This document shows positions 26,325 through 36,594 of a stretch of 64,000 nucleotides of DNA, piece after piece. The notes under the pieces are model-generated. The model ran no database searches and was not told the DNA's origin. It was given only the letters and a program-made list of their open reading frames with translations. Every line of letters starts with the position of its first letter. Position 1 is the stretch's first letter. Source of the stretch: Zygnema cylindricum (lineage: Eukaryota; Streptophyta; Zygnematophyceae; Zygnematales; Zygnemataceae). Made by a program: the position numbers and the translations under genes. The DNA is taken from NCBI GenBank assembly GCA_037447655.1, contig JBBHKE010001583.1:38394-102393 (forward strand), given 5' to 3'.

Positions 26325-27240
26325 TACGATGGAAAAACCATCGAGGTACAAAGGGGGTAAAATAAAATGAATATAACATTTAAAGAAAACAAAGGCTAGA
26401 GGAGACTCAAGCAAAAAAAAACAAATGAGAAGCCAAAGCAAACAAGAGAAACTCGGAAAATTAAACAAACTACAAAAGTTGACTAGATAGAGAGGGAAAA
26501 TCTACTGTAAATGATGCCTCACAGCCATAATAAAGTAAATTCCACGTCTTCGCAGATCGTGGATGTGGACTAAATCCCTTCGTGGAAGGTTTGAGAGGCC
26601 TCGCTTGTCATCCGCCACTGTACTTCGACAAAGAAGGGTCGCAGCTTGCGCTCGTTGAAGGGCAACTGATACACGTTGATGGTAGAAAACAACAAAAAGG
26701 CACGGGGGAGGACATCGTGAACCCCACTTTCTCAACACATTTGCATAGAAAATCATTGAAAGACTTGTCCAAATAGCCGAAAAAAATTCCTGCAAACGAG
26801 ACAAATAACTTCGTCGGGTCTTGGTGAGCGTAATCTCTTTCCTTAGAAACCGCTTCATCTCGAGCCACCATCACCGTAAATAATGTTGTGCTAAAAGGAA
26901 CTTGCGTCCTAGTCAGATCCGTGGGGAACACATCACCCAAGGCTTGCCTAGTCAAATCCGTGAGGAACACATCACCCAAGGCTTGCCTAGTCCCGTGGAG
27001 AAAATCCAAGTCTTCTCGAGGAGTCTGGAGACCACTAGATTGGGAGCGAGGAGGGAGGATATGAGAGACCTCTTTCTTCACATTGTAGCTTGCTTCGACG
27101 CCAATCGCAACAATTGCATCATGAACTAAATCATAAGTTATTATATGTTTACCCGTGTTTGGGCAACTAAATAATGGACGGCGTCGAAATCAATAAGTTG
27201 GTTGCAAACACAATGGGGCGCCCAAGAAGCGGAGGGTGAG
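26325..27240 (-). mobile_element. LINE fragment, C-terminal part and 3' tail (minus)
   Basis: The minus-strand frame at 26858-26502 ends with FYHQRVSVALQRAQAATLL, equivalent to the C-termini of the other copies. Upstream, at 27081-26900, is VSHILPPRSQS, corresponding to the conserved VSHI-(I/L)-P-SR segment. The 3' end carries CGATGGAAAAACCATCG (26328-26345 read on plus), the subtype B hairpin. A 50-base unit around AACACATCACCCAAGGCTTG is duplicated in tandem at 26905-26990. The copy is frameshifted and truncated where it meets the plus-strand copy at about 27241. Confidence 0.65.
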
Positions 27241-29115
27241 GCAAATGCCTCTTCCCTTTAGTTGCGGATGACACACACGTTATTGGTCCTTCGGACCAAG
27301 TTATACCGGCCTACAAATTTTTCAAGGCTCGCTTAGCCGAACTTAATCTTTCGGTCCAGCCCTCTAAGTGTGTTGTCTGGTCCCCACGTCTTATTCCTCC
27401 TCCTTTCACTCCCCCTCATGGTTTTCAGACTCCTCCTTCCGAAAGCATTCGTGTGTTGGGTTGCCCGCTTGGTTCCGATCCATACGTCACGACATTCCTT
27501 AATTTTGCTCTTCATACAAATTTATCCCACGTGGACGACCTTCCTCACCTTTTTGATCCCCAGGTTACCTTTGCTCTTCTGACACGTTGTTTCCCTCACC
27601 GACCCTCCTACCTTACTCGGACTTCTCCTCCCACCCCATCTTTTGTGTCCTCACTTTCTACATTCGATGATCGCCTTGTGGATGTCCTCCACACTTTGTT
27701 GGGCCGTGGAGCTTTTGATAGCAAGTCTAGGCCTGCAGCACGCATCCAAGCCTCTCTTCTTGTCTCGCCTGGCTGTTTGGGTTTACTCTCGACGGCGCGT
27801 GTTGCTCCTGCTGCCTATTTGGGGAGTTGGTGCCTTGTTGCTTCCACTATTGTCTCTCATTTTCTGGCCGGGGACACTCCTATTCTTGCGGCCGTGGTTC
27901 CTCGTGCTTCGGATGGTGAGCTCGCCTTCCAGCGGTCCCTTTTGGATGCATCACGTTCTCTTAATCCGGCTGCTATCGAGGACATGCTAATTTTTTCCAC
28001 TCTCGTTACGACATTAGTTGCACGTGTTCAAGAATCCATTTATGATCGGGTTGTCGCCGCTATTAGTTTTCAAGCACTTCCTTCCAATTCTTCGCGTGCC
28101 CGTTTTCTCTCTTGTGGCGGACCTGGCTTTGGAGCTTGGCTATTGACCGTCCCTATCTTATCCACTCTTCGTTTCACCCCGGCTCAGTTCACCACGGCCA
28201 TTAGATTCCGGCTTGGCCTCCCTCACCCACCTTTGCTTGGCTCACTTATTTGCTCCTGCGGCCACGTTCTCGAGCCCGATGGGGTCCATTTGCTTCGTTG
28301 CTCCCACGGGGGCGAGTTGATTCATGCGCACGACAGGATTCGAGACACCATCGCTACTATCGCTTCTAAGGGGGGATTTTCTGTTCGTCGCGAGGTCTCT
28401 CACATTATTCCTTCGCGTCGAATCGACCATCTATTACTTGATGGTGCGCGTCGTACATTTGGTGACATTGTTTTGACGAACCCTACCTCAACTACAGTCG
28501 TCAACCAAGCGGCTTGGCATATGGGAGTGGCTGCCCGTGACGCAGCTTAAAGGAAAGAGCGCGATTATGCCCATCGCGACGGGATGGATGGCTTCATTCC
28601 GATGGCGGTCGAGATATTTGGTTGCTTGGGTGTTGCTTTGGACGAGTTTTTCCGTACTTGTGGTCGATGCTCGTTCGAGAGGCGAGGACATGGGAGCCCT
28701 CCTGTTTCAGTCCTTACTTCTTTTTATCGTCAATGTTTTTCCGTGGCCGTACAACGGGTGTTGGCCTCTATATTACTTCGATCGTCTATTGCCGTTATGG
28801 ATCGACGGCGTGTTTCGGAACTTCCTCCTCGTGCTCCTCCGGGATTCGGGGACTTAAGTGGTTGCTTTCCGTAAATTTGTAGTTATGCTGGGGTTTTTTT
28901 TTGCTACGTGTTAGCTTTTTCCTTTGATGTTTTGTTTGTTGGATTTGTTTTTTTTTTGTGTTTTAGACTTCCCTGCCATCCTTTCGTATTTTCGTAGTTT
29001 TTGCCTTGATTTTCCCTTTTGTTTATTCCCTTGTTATGTGGTTTTTCAGTTTTAGCAATGCTACTTCTTTTTGTTCTTATGGACTCAGATGGTTTACCAT
29101 CGCGCTTTCTAATAA
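27241..29115 (+). mobile_element. LINE, 5'-truncated at the reverse-transcriptase active site
   Basis: One frame is open from 27249 to 28865 except for a single TAA at 28548-28550. It begins just before reverse-transcriptase motif C (VADDTH, codons at 27261-27278). It runs through the thumb-like region (SVQPSKCVVWSPR, LGCPLGS) to a Cys/His cluster (CSCGHVLEPDGVHLLRC near 28250-28305). It then has HDRIRDT, VRREVSHIIPSRR and FGDIVLTNP; the last two may be a restriction-like endonuclease, which is inference. The C-terminus after the stop (DGFIPMAVEIFGCLGVALDE) matches the minus copy at 37.1 kb. The 3' untranslated tail ends GATGGTTTACCATC...AATAAAGTC near 29090-29113. It is the best-preserved copy in the window, but 5'-truncated and carrying a nonsense codon. 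Confidence 0.8.
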
Positions 29116-29939
29116 AGTCGGCCACTACAGATGGACCCCCGTAGAAAGATGATGCGACCGAAGTGAAGCTGTAGTAAATGCCTCACGCTCCAAGTCGAAC
29201 GATTCGAGAGGATCATGGTCTTCTACGAAAGGGAGGATCTCTTCCCTCGCTGTTTGGGTTAAAACCGTACAGTAGCATGTCTTCCAAAAAAACAAAGAAT
29301 CTTGGAGGCTTAACATCACCCCACGCCTACAAGTGACACGTTGACATGTACTTCCAATTTGTCACAAAAACAAACTCATAAAATTCGAGGAAAGAATCTG
29401 GGACCGCAAGTGTTAATACTTAATACGGCTAACGATCGCGAGATACCGTCCGTACAATTCCACATGGCAGCCGGCCGCTATACCAAGAATCCCGGAGCCG
29501 TACAAGACGTGGTCGTCCCCAGTCCCCAACCTCCGCGCTCTGTCGCACGCTCGGCCGCCCTTCGCGCACCCGATTCGAACTTAACCGCTGACGGCCTCCG
29601 TACTTTTTCCGTACGCACAATCCATCGTACATTTCGCATCATTTCGAATTACATTCTTTCTTGCACCCGCCTTTCGTCTCCCCCTCTCTGGCCGTAGAGG
29701 AGTTTCTTTACTCTGAAGTCGATTTCAAGCTCTTTTCTTTGTTTAAATTTGTGTAGACAACCTCCAATGCGTTCGATGGACTAGAAAAAGCTCAAGTATA
29801 CACAAGACAATGTGGCTAAGGCCATGGAAAAGAACGCATGTATTGAAATTATCGAAACCCAATCTTTTTAGCCCTGAAGCTCTAGCAAATTCAAGAAAAT
29901 CCGAAACATTCAAGAAATTAGTCCAACAAGTTTCTGCAT
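29116..29939. other. Intergenic with a GC-richer block
   Basis: A minus-strand frame at 29319-29125 contains EEILPFVEDHDPLESFDLE, related to the LINE segment near 8300, so an inverted LINE remnant lies here. From 29440 to 29700 the sequence is GC-rich with CGTACG and CCGTACGG words, like 4750-5240. An open frame of 118 codons there has no recognised motif. Confidence 0.4.
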
Positions 29940-30565
29940 AGTTCCACAAAACTTTGCAAAATCCCTGGAAAACCTCTCAGAAACTTGCAGGAAACAAAGT
30001 TGTTCCCTGCAGAATATCGCATAAATTCTGTGAAACTCTGAGAAACCTTGTTCAATAAGTCTACAGAACCTTCCAGAAATTCCGCAAAGTTTTGCGGAAT
30101 CTCAAGAATCTCTCAGAATCCCTCGGCCTGCATGAGGAACCTTGCGGAATCCTGCATATCTCTGAAAAAGCCTTCAGAACCTGGCAGAAATTCTGCGGAA
30201 TCTCGCACAACCTCACGGATTCTCGCAGAACTTCACAAATCTTGCAGCACATCTCGCTCTATTCTTCTACAACTGGAAGCACCTCGCAGACATTCTACAA
30301 AACCCTGCAAAACTCTCCGAAAACTCTCCCAAAGCCCCGCAATCCTCTGAAGCGCCTTGGCCAAGCTCTGCGAAACTCTCCAGAAGTCTGCCAAACTACT
30401 CAAACTGTCGACAACCTCTCACACAAATTTTGCAAAACTCTGCGAAAAAATTGCAAAAAAAACTCTGCAAGTGAAACTCTCCAAAACTCTGCAAAACTTT
30501 GCAATACTCTCCAAAACTCTCCGAGTAAAACCCCGCAAAACTCCTTCCCGACCCCGCAAACCTTA
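29940..30565 (+). repeat. Degenerate CTCTGCAAAA-type short repeat upstream of the transporter gene
   Basis: Roughly 600 bases are built from variants of an 11-13-base theme: AACTCTGCAAAAC, AACTCTCCAAAAC, GAACCTTGCAGAA. Some fifty loosely phased units give a long open frame by chance. The block ends just before the pyrimidine-rich leader and ATG of the transporter at 30627, so it may be transcribed as 5' untranslated sequence. Confidence 0.65.
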
Positions 30566-30626
30566 CCAAACCAACAACAAACTCCCCGTCCCCCCTCCTC
30601 CCCCCTCCTCTCCCCTCCCCCTAGCC

Positions 30627-32904
30627 ATGGTCCCCTCCGTGTGGCGTTGGTTGGCGTTAGTGGGCGGTCTGTACGTCCTGGGGTGCGGCGGTCTGTCGTA
30701 CAACTTCGCTCTGTACAGCTCGGCTCTGAAGGCCTCGCTGCAGTACGGCCAGGCGCAGGTGCAGCAGCTGGCGCGGCCAAGGACATCGGCGACAACGGGG
30801 TTGGCGGCGGAGCACATGGGCTGCTCGACAAGTCGGCAGGTTGGGGGGAGGGAGGAGGGGAGGGGGGGAGGGGGAGGAAAAGGAGGGAGGAGTGAGGGGG
30901 AAGGATGAGAGGAGGGAGGAGTGGAAGATTAAGTCACGGTATTTTTTCCCATTTACATGGGCTTAACGAGGGGGGAAGGAGGTCTATGTGCTGTGTTAGG
31001 TGTGTGTTATGTGAGGGGTGAGGTATAAACAAACATTTTTTTTTTTTTTTTAAAGAGTCACCTAAATTCATTTCTGCAAAGATGCCACAAGTTCTTCAGT
31101 GTTGAAACGACAGGACACTGAAACAACAATACTGATTTTTTTCTTAAGGAAAGGCTCGAATTTATTATCACAAGTATAGGTTTGTCCAATTGTTAATTCC
31201 ACTGCACCATTTTCTTGTCATCAGCATATTTCTCAGTACACTGGATTGTTCAATCCACACTATTTTTTGAATAGAAGCTTTGATGCCAAATATGGTTCAC
31301 GCCCACCTCTAATCATAATTATCATTGGTGGTACTTTTTGTTGTTTTTTTTCTTTTGTGAATTCTTTTTCTCCCACACTTATTATACGAACACAGTTTAC
31401 TTTTGCAGATAAAAGTAAGTGGAATAGAAGGGTCTACTTTAGCCTCCTTTCAGTGTACAGAAAGTTGTGTGGGTAACACTCTTCTCCCATCCACACTATT
31501 TTTCCTTTTTTTTTAGTTACATAAAAAAATTATGTTACGTTAGGGGCATGCTTGTAATTGGTTCCCTGGTAGGTAAAGAGTGGAGAAATTATTAGCATGG
31601 AGTGTATATCAGTGTTATTAATTCTAATTCAGTTTCGATTGACGTTTCTAGTTCTGATCCACTTAAAGAATTAAAGAATTAGAGTTAAGAGAAAAACAAT
31701 TAGTGTCTTTGATACTATTTTAGATTCGAGGGGTAAAATTTAGAGGCACCGATATAGTGCCATTGACGCTAATTATAAGGATGCACGATTACTATTTGAA
31801 GTCGACCTCATAAAATCTGCATAGTTAAAAGTTTTTGTTTAAAATAAAATGAAATACGTGGTAAAACGGACTGTATCTTAAGGAAGACTTCGCACGTGCA
31901 TGAGTTTTTTTAGGACTGACAACATAAGAAACTGTGCAAATCAAACACGTGGCAGATGTCATATTATATAGTGCAAATGGTGTCCATTTTACAAGAAAAA
32001 TACAGTGCTGTTTACTGTTTTTGAATTCACCAACCAAATTCACATCAATTAGGGTGAACATTTTATTGAATCTTGAAATTTGAGTTGAAATTTTTGTTTA
32101 CTGCTCTTTTTTGGATTTGCAGAATACTGTGGGCTATGGCTTGCTTTATTTAATTGCATCAAAACAAATCGCAAAACCAGCTTTTTGGAAGGTACATTCC
32201 TTAACTTTTACTCTATTTAAAAAAAAAATGCGTATGTCTGGCACTGACTTCATTCTGATTTTCTGTGCGTTTTCGCAAGTATGATAATGTCCAATTGTAT
32301 GTTAAAAATTTTAGCTTGAAAGTTCTCTTATTGCAAAATGACCCATTTTGTTTTTTTTTGCTCACTCAGTTGACTTTTTATCAATGTTGAAAATCTGTAA
32401 CGCATATTTTGATTGATCACATGTTTCGGGAACTTGTTATTGAAACCATTTAAATTATGATATAAAACTCCATTGCAGGGATCCTAACATCTAAACGGGT
32501 TTCCTTTTATAAACTTGACTTCATGTTTATTTAGATAGTATATTACTATAGACCAAATTATCTAAAAAAAGGGAGGGAAAAAAGGCCAATTACGAACACA
32601 TCTGCTTTTAGTACTTTTTAGCACCTGCAAAGAGTATTTTTAAAATCTTTAATACCCACTGTAGTTTAGGTTCATTTAATTTAGCCCTCATTGGAAATTG
32701 GTGGACAAAATGAATTGGTTTTTACCCATTTATGGTGAATTATTCGTTTTGACAATCTCCTAGAAGCTCCTTAAACAGAAACTGTTAGCTAAACCGCAAC
32801 CGTAACTGAACAGAAACTGTGCCCTTTGAAAGGTAAACCTTCGGGAAGAACAGTCTGATTCACCCACGCACCCTCTCTCCCTCCGCATCTCTTTCTCCTC
32901 TCTT

Positions 32905-32984
<80 letters not shown>

Positions 32985-34886
32985 AAGCCATTTAACCCCC
33001 GTGTTGCATATCGAAACTTCTTTGGAACTAGCCCAACCTTTATTTACAATACGAGGATCTTTTCACTTTAAAGACTTTTTTTTCACAGGTCTTTGTGAAG
33101 CTTTTTGAGTGTTTTGTTTAAGAAAAATTCTCGAGGTTAAACTGATATACGAAGGTAAATTTATAGAGTTATGACGTTCGAGGTTGTTCTTTTTTCTCCT
33201 AGTGACTTTTCTCATACAGATGTGAATAAATAAATGAATCTTTATACGATGAACCGAAAAACCTGTTATGGAAAACTCCAAAAGACTATAAAACATAAAA
33301 AACCCACAATTCCTTACCGAGCAAAAAAAAAGTTAAAACCTCTAAAACCCCGGAAAGCTTTTTTTTTTGTTCCCAGGTATTTTTTTGTATGTGGTTGGGA
33401 GTAAATGGGGCCACATATTTCAACACAGCCGCTTTAGTGACATGTGTCCGAAGTTTTCCGAAATCTCGAGGAGTGGTAGTGGGACTTTTAAAGGGGTTAA
33501 TTGGGCTTTCGGGAGCCATTTATGCCCAATTATATACTGCCATTTTGGCGCCCGATCAAATTGCATTTTTGGAGGCAGTGGCGATTGGACCCTCACTGGT
33601 TGCAATTTTGGTGATGGGAATTTTGCGACCGTCATCCGGAAAAGGTGCGATATTTAATTATTTACTTATTTTGAGGTTTTTCAGGAGGTTCTGGTTTGCT
33701 TTGGGGTTTTTTCGAGGGTTGGAGGGTTCAGGCTTGTAGGGTTTTATAAACTCTCATTACACTGAATCAACATGAATTCCGTCTTGGTTTTTTGCCATCT
33801 GATCACAAATTAGCGTTATTGATAGTGTTTTTTTTTTTTTTTTTTATATGAATTCTTTTTTGGATTCAAAATCATCCACTTTCCTTCTCATCACTTAGTG
33901 TCTTTCACTCATTCATTCGTTCGTTTTTTTGTCGTTTTCCCGAATCCAGTTGTGAGTGACCCGAGAGACGACGTGGAAGAGACGAAAAATTTGCGTTTCC
34001 TTGTGGGAGTTTGTCTGACTCTGGCCGCTTATCTCATGGCGGATATTCTCGTTTCGTCTTTTTTTGTCGTGACGCGACGACAGAGTCAAGCAGTCGCGGT
34101 AGGAATGATGACAATTATTGCCCTTACTTGTGTGGTTCCAATCAGGGTATATTTCGGGCGACTTTTGAATCCTTCGAGAGGGAGAGGAGAGGAGGGTTCT
34201 TGTCGTCCTCTTTTGGATGAAGAGGAGGGAGTTATTGGAGGGGTTGGGGTACCGAGAAGTGAGTCACCGGGGGAGAGTGTAAGACCAGGACAACTAGAGT
34301 GGGAAGGAGGGGAGTTCAATGAAAATGGACCGACTCTTGTGGAGGGAGATGACTGGAGTGAGAGAATTGCTGGTGGAGGCGTAGAGGGAGAGGGAGTGGA
34401 GAGTGGAAAAGGGGAGTGGGAGGAGGGAAGGGAGATAAAAAAGGAGAAGCAGAGAGAGGAGGAAGGAGAGAAAAGAGAGGCTTATCAGGGTGTAATTCGA
34501 GATTTCTCACAGTCGAGCAGTACAGCGGAAGAAACTTTAACTTCCGATGATTTGAATACAATAGAGGGAAGAGAATCGCCTACAAATAGTGTGGACGCTC
34601 CTCCTCCGGCCGATGAAACGTACGCTTTTATGAAAAAACTGAGACCGAGGAGAGGAGAAGATTTCACGTTGACCGAGGGTTTGGTCAAAGCTGACTTTTG
34701 GCTTCTTTTTTTGTCGATTGTTTGCGGCGCGGGATCGGGTTTAACGGCAATTAATAATTTGGCCCAAATGGGGCAAGCCCAGGGGGTGGAGGATATGAAG
34801 GTGCCCGTGGCCCTTGTGAGCATTTGGAATTATTTGGGGCGAGTGATAGGAGGATTTTATTCAGAGCATGTTGTCAGGTGAATTTA

Positions 34887-34948
<62 letters not shown>

Positions 34949-35982
34949 CGTCCCCTCCCCTCCGCCTTTCTCTTCCCTTCTCTCTCCTCTTCACCTTCCC
35001 CTTCCCCCTCCCTTCAAATTTTCCCCGGTTGTTCACTCTTCTCTAATTTTTATTCACATTTTCCTGTACCGGCACCATTGGCTTTCTCTTGATCTCTCTT
35101 TTTCTCTCCCGTTCTCCCTTGTCCCCTTTTGTCTCGCTTCCTTCCCTGTCATCCTTTTCCCATTTTCAACAGTTTCCTCTCCTCTATTCTTGGTTTGACT
35201 TTGGTTGACCAGACACTGCGGTCTCCCTCGTCCCCTTTTGCCTTTCTTCATTCCCTGTCATGCTTTCCCCATTTTCCTCAGTTCCCTGTCCTCTACTTTT
35301 GGTTTGACTTTGGTTGACCAGGCAGTACGGTCTCCCTCGGCCCGTCATATTAGCAGGAGCGCAAGTGGTGATGGCCGGTGGGCACCTCATGTTCGCATTT
35401 GCGATCCCGGGGTCCCTCCACGTGGGCTCTCTCATAGTGGGGTCGTGCTACGGGACCACCATGGCCATGATACCGGCCATCGCCTCCGAGCTTTTTGGTC
35501 TTAAAAATTTCGGTCTTTTCTATAACGTCTTCACGACGGCCGTTCCTGTCGGTTCGTATCTCTTTTCCGGCCTTCTCGCGGGATATATTTATGACAGGGA
35601 AGCGGAAAAAGATGCGCTCAATTTTGTCGGTCGAGGATTAGTTTCGTTGGAAACGGATTCGAAGGTCGGTTTGATCGGTCGTCAACAGTACAATTTTTCG
35701 AATGGTTTAATTTCGGAGAACATTTCTCAAATAAATGGATTTAACGCAAGTTCTTCGACTAATTTTTCTCATTGGTGGTATAATAATAACGGCGATTTGG
35801 AGGGCTTCTTTAGTAGCAGTTCGCCGAGTCCTCCCCTAGTTTGTCACGGAGCTCATTGTTTCCGCCTCACATTCATCATCATGGCGTGTGTTTGTATGGT
35901 GGGAACTTTTGCCAATATAGTGTTGATATCGAGAACCCGGCCAGTGTACAGGAGGTTATATGGGTCTGCGACAAATGGGTAA
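30627..35982 (+). CDS. Nodulin-like / NFD4-type MFS transporter, exon 1 frameshifted
   Basis: A predicted 12-helix membrane transporter of the nodulin-like major facilitator family; the substrate is not deducible. Exons: 30627-30839, a tentative one near 31280-31330, 32123-32191, 33377-33644, 33950-34877 and 35322-35982 (TAA). Family signatures: SYNFALYSSALKASL with QVQQLA, then AKDIGDN in exon 1; NTVGYGLLYLI; NGATYFNTAALVTC, SRGVVVGLLKG and GLSGAIYAQLY; LAAYLMADI; NNLAQMGQA; ISIW/VSIWNYLGRVIGG; QYGLPRP; PAIASELFGLKNFGLFYN; and GYIYDREAEKDA. The central loop in exon 5 is an unusually long Glu/Gly-rich segment. Exons from 33377 onward join in consistent phase. Exon 1 changes frame near 30770, and the hydrophobic segment RPPLIIIIIGG near 31300-31329 does not join in phase. 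Either the assembly has indels or the 5' part is damaged. Confidence 0.75.
32909..32979 (+). repeat. (CT)n microsatellite in a transporter intron
   Basis: About 35 uninterrupted CT units in the intron between the exons ending 32191 and starting 33377. Confidence 0.95.
34889..34946 (+). repeat. (CT)n microsatellite just after a transporter splice donor
   Basis: The CT run begins 11 bases after the donor at 34878 (GTGAATTT) and continues into a pyrimidine-rich intron that extends to the acceptor at 35321. Confidence 0.95.
35119..35340 (+). repeat. ~110-bp tandem duplication copying a 3' splice site and exon start
   Basis: Copy A (about 35119-35230) and copy B (35231-35340) share CCCTTTTG, TTCCCTGTCAT, CCATTTTC, GGTTTGACTTTGGTTGACCAG and CGGTCTCCCTCG. 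The acceptor used for the last transporter exon is the one in copy B (exon start 35322). Copy A holds a second GACCAG acceptor at 35207-35212 followed by a degraded exon start that reads HCGLPRP instead of QYGLPRP. Confidence 0.85.
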
Positions 35983-36594
35983 TTGTCTATGGAGCGTCTG
36001 TAGGGCACCCTTGTACGGTATAGATATCTCTGTTTTGTAAAGGGGGTATTTTGTATATTTGGTTCCACCTACCTTTTACATCTGTTCTTGTTCATAAGCT
36101 GTTCGTTTTTTGTGTGGTTCTTTGAATGTCGCGATCCGCATATTTTCTGATGGAAATACAAAAGTGCGTCAGTCACAATATCCCCTGAGTTGAGATGAAA
36201 TGGACAACGAAGACCTCAGTAAACAGGTTCTTTGCTTGATTGCGGTATTCAGATTCGATTCAATTCGAAGATAAACCAACTTCAATGTGCAGTCATGTTT
36301 CAGGAAAGACACCCGAAATTGTGCATCGAGGATCATACTTAGGAAACACCCAATGCCTACTGACAGCAAGCACTAATCATACAAAATAACTCAGCTGTTA
36401 CAATCTTTTCAGTTATTTTTTAAGTTTTCTAGTGATTGCTGCATCAATGACGCCGGTTGTAAGTCTCGTATAAGTCCCTTTTAATGTGGAGGCCTAGTTG
36501 CAGGGAGCAGTGTGTGATCAACTGGAAAAAGTACCCAAGGGAACTTTGTCATCAACAACAGAAGTATAGTCCCATTTTTTCCATCCTCTTTTAA
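35983..36594. other. 3' flank of the transporter, nothing else seen
   Basis: Probable 3' untranslated region followed by AT-rich spacer up to the tail of the minus-strand LINE. No motif-bearing frame. Confidence 0.4.

Noticed and set aside
30092-30895. 267-codon frame upstream of and into the transporter exon
   Set aside because: It is the CTCTGCAAAA repeat translated by chance. Only its end overlaps real coding sequence (AKDIGDN) because of the frameshift in exon 1.
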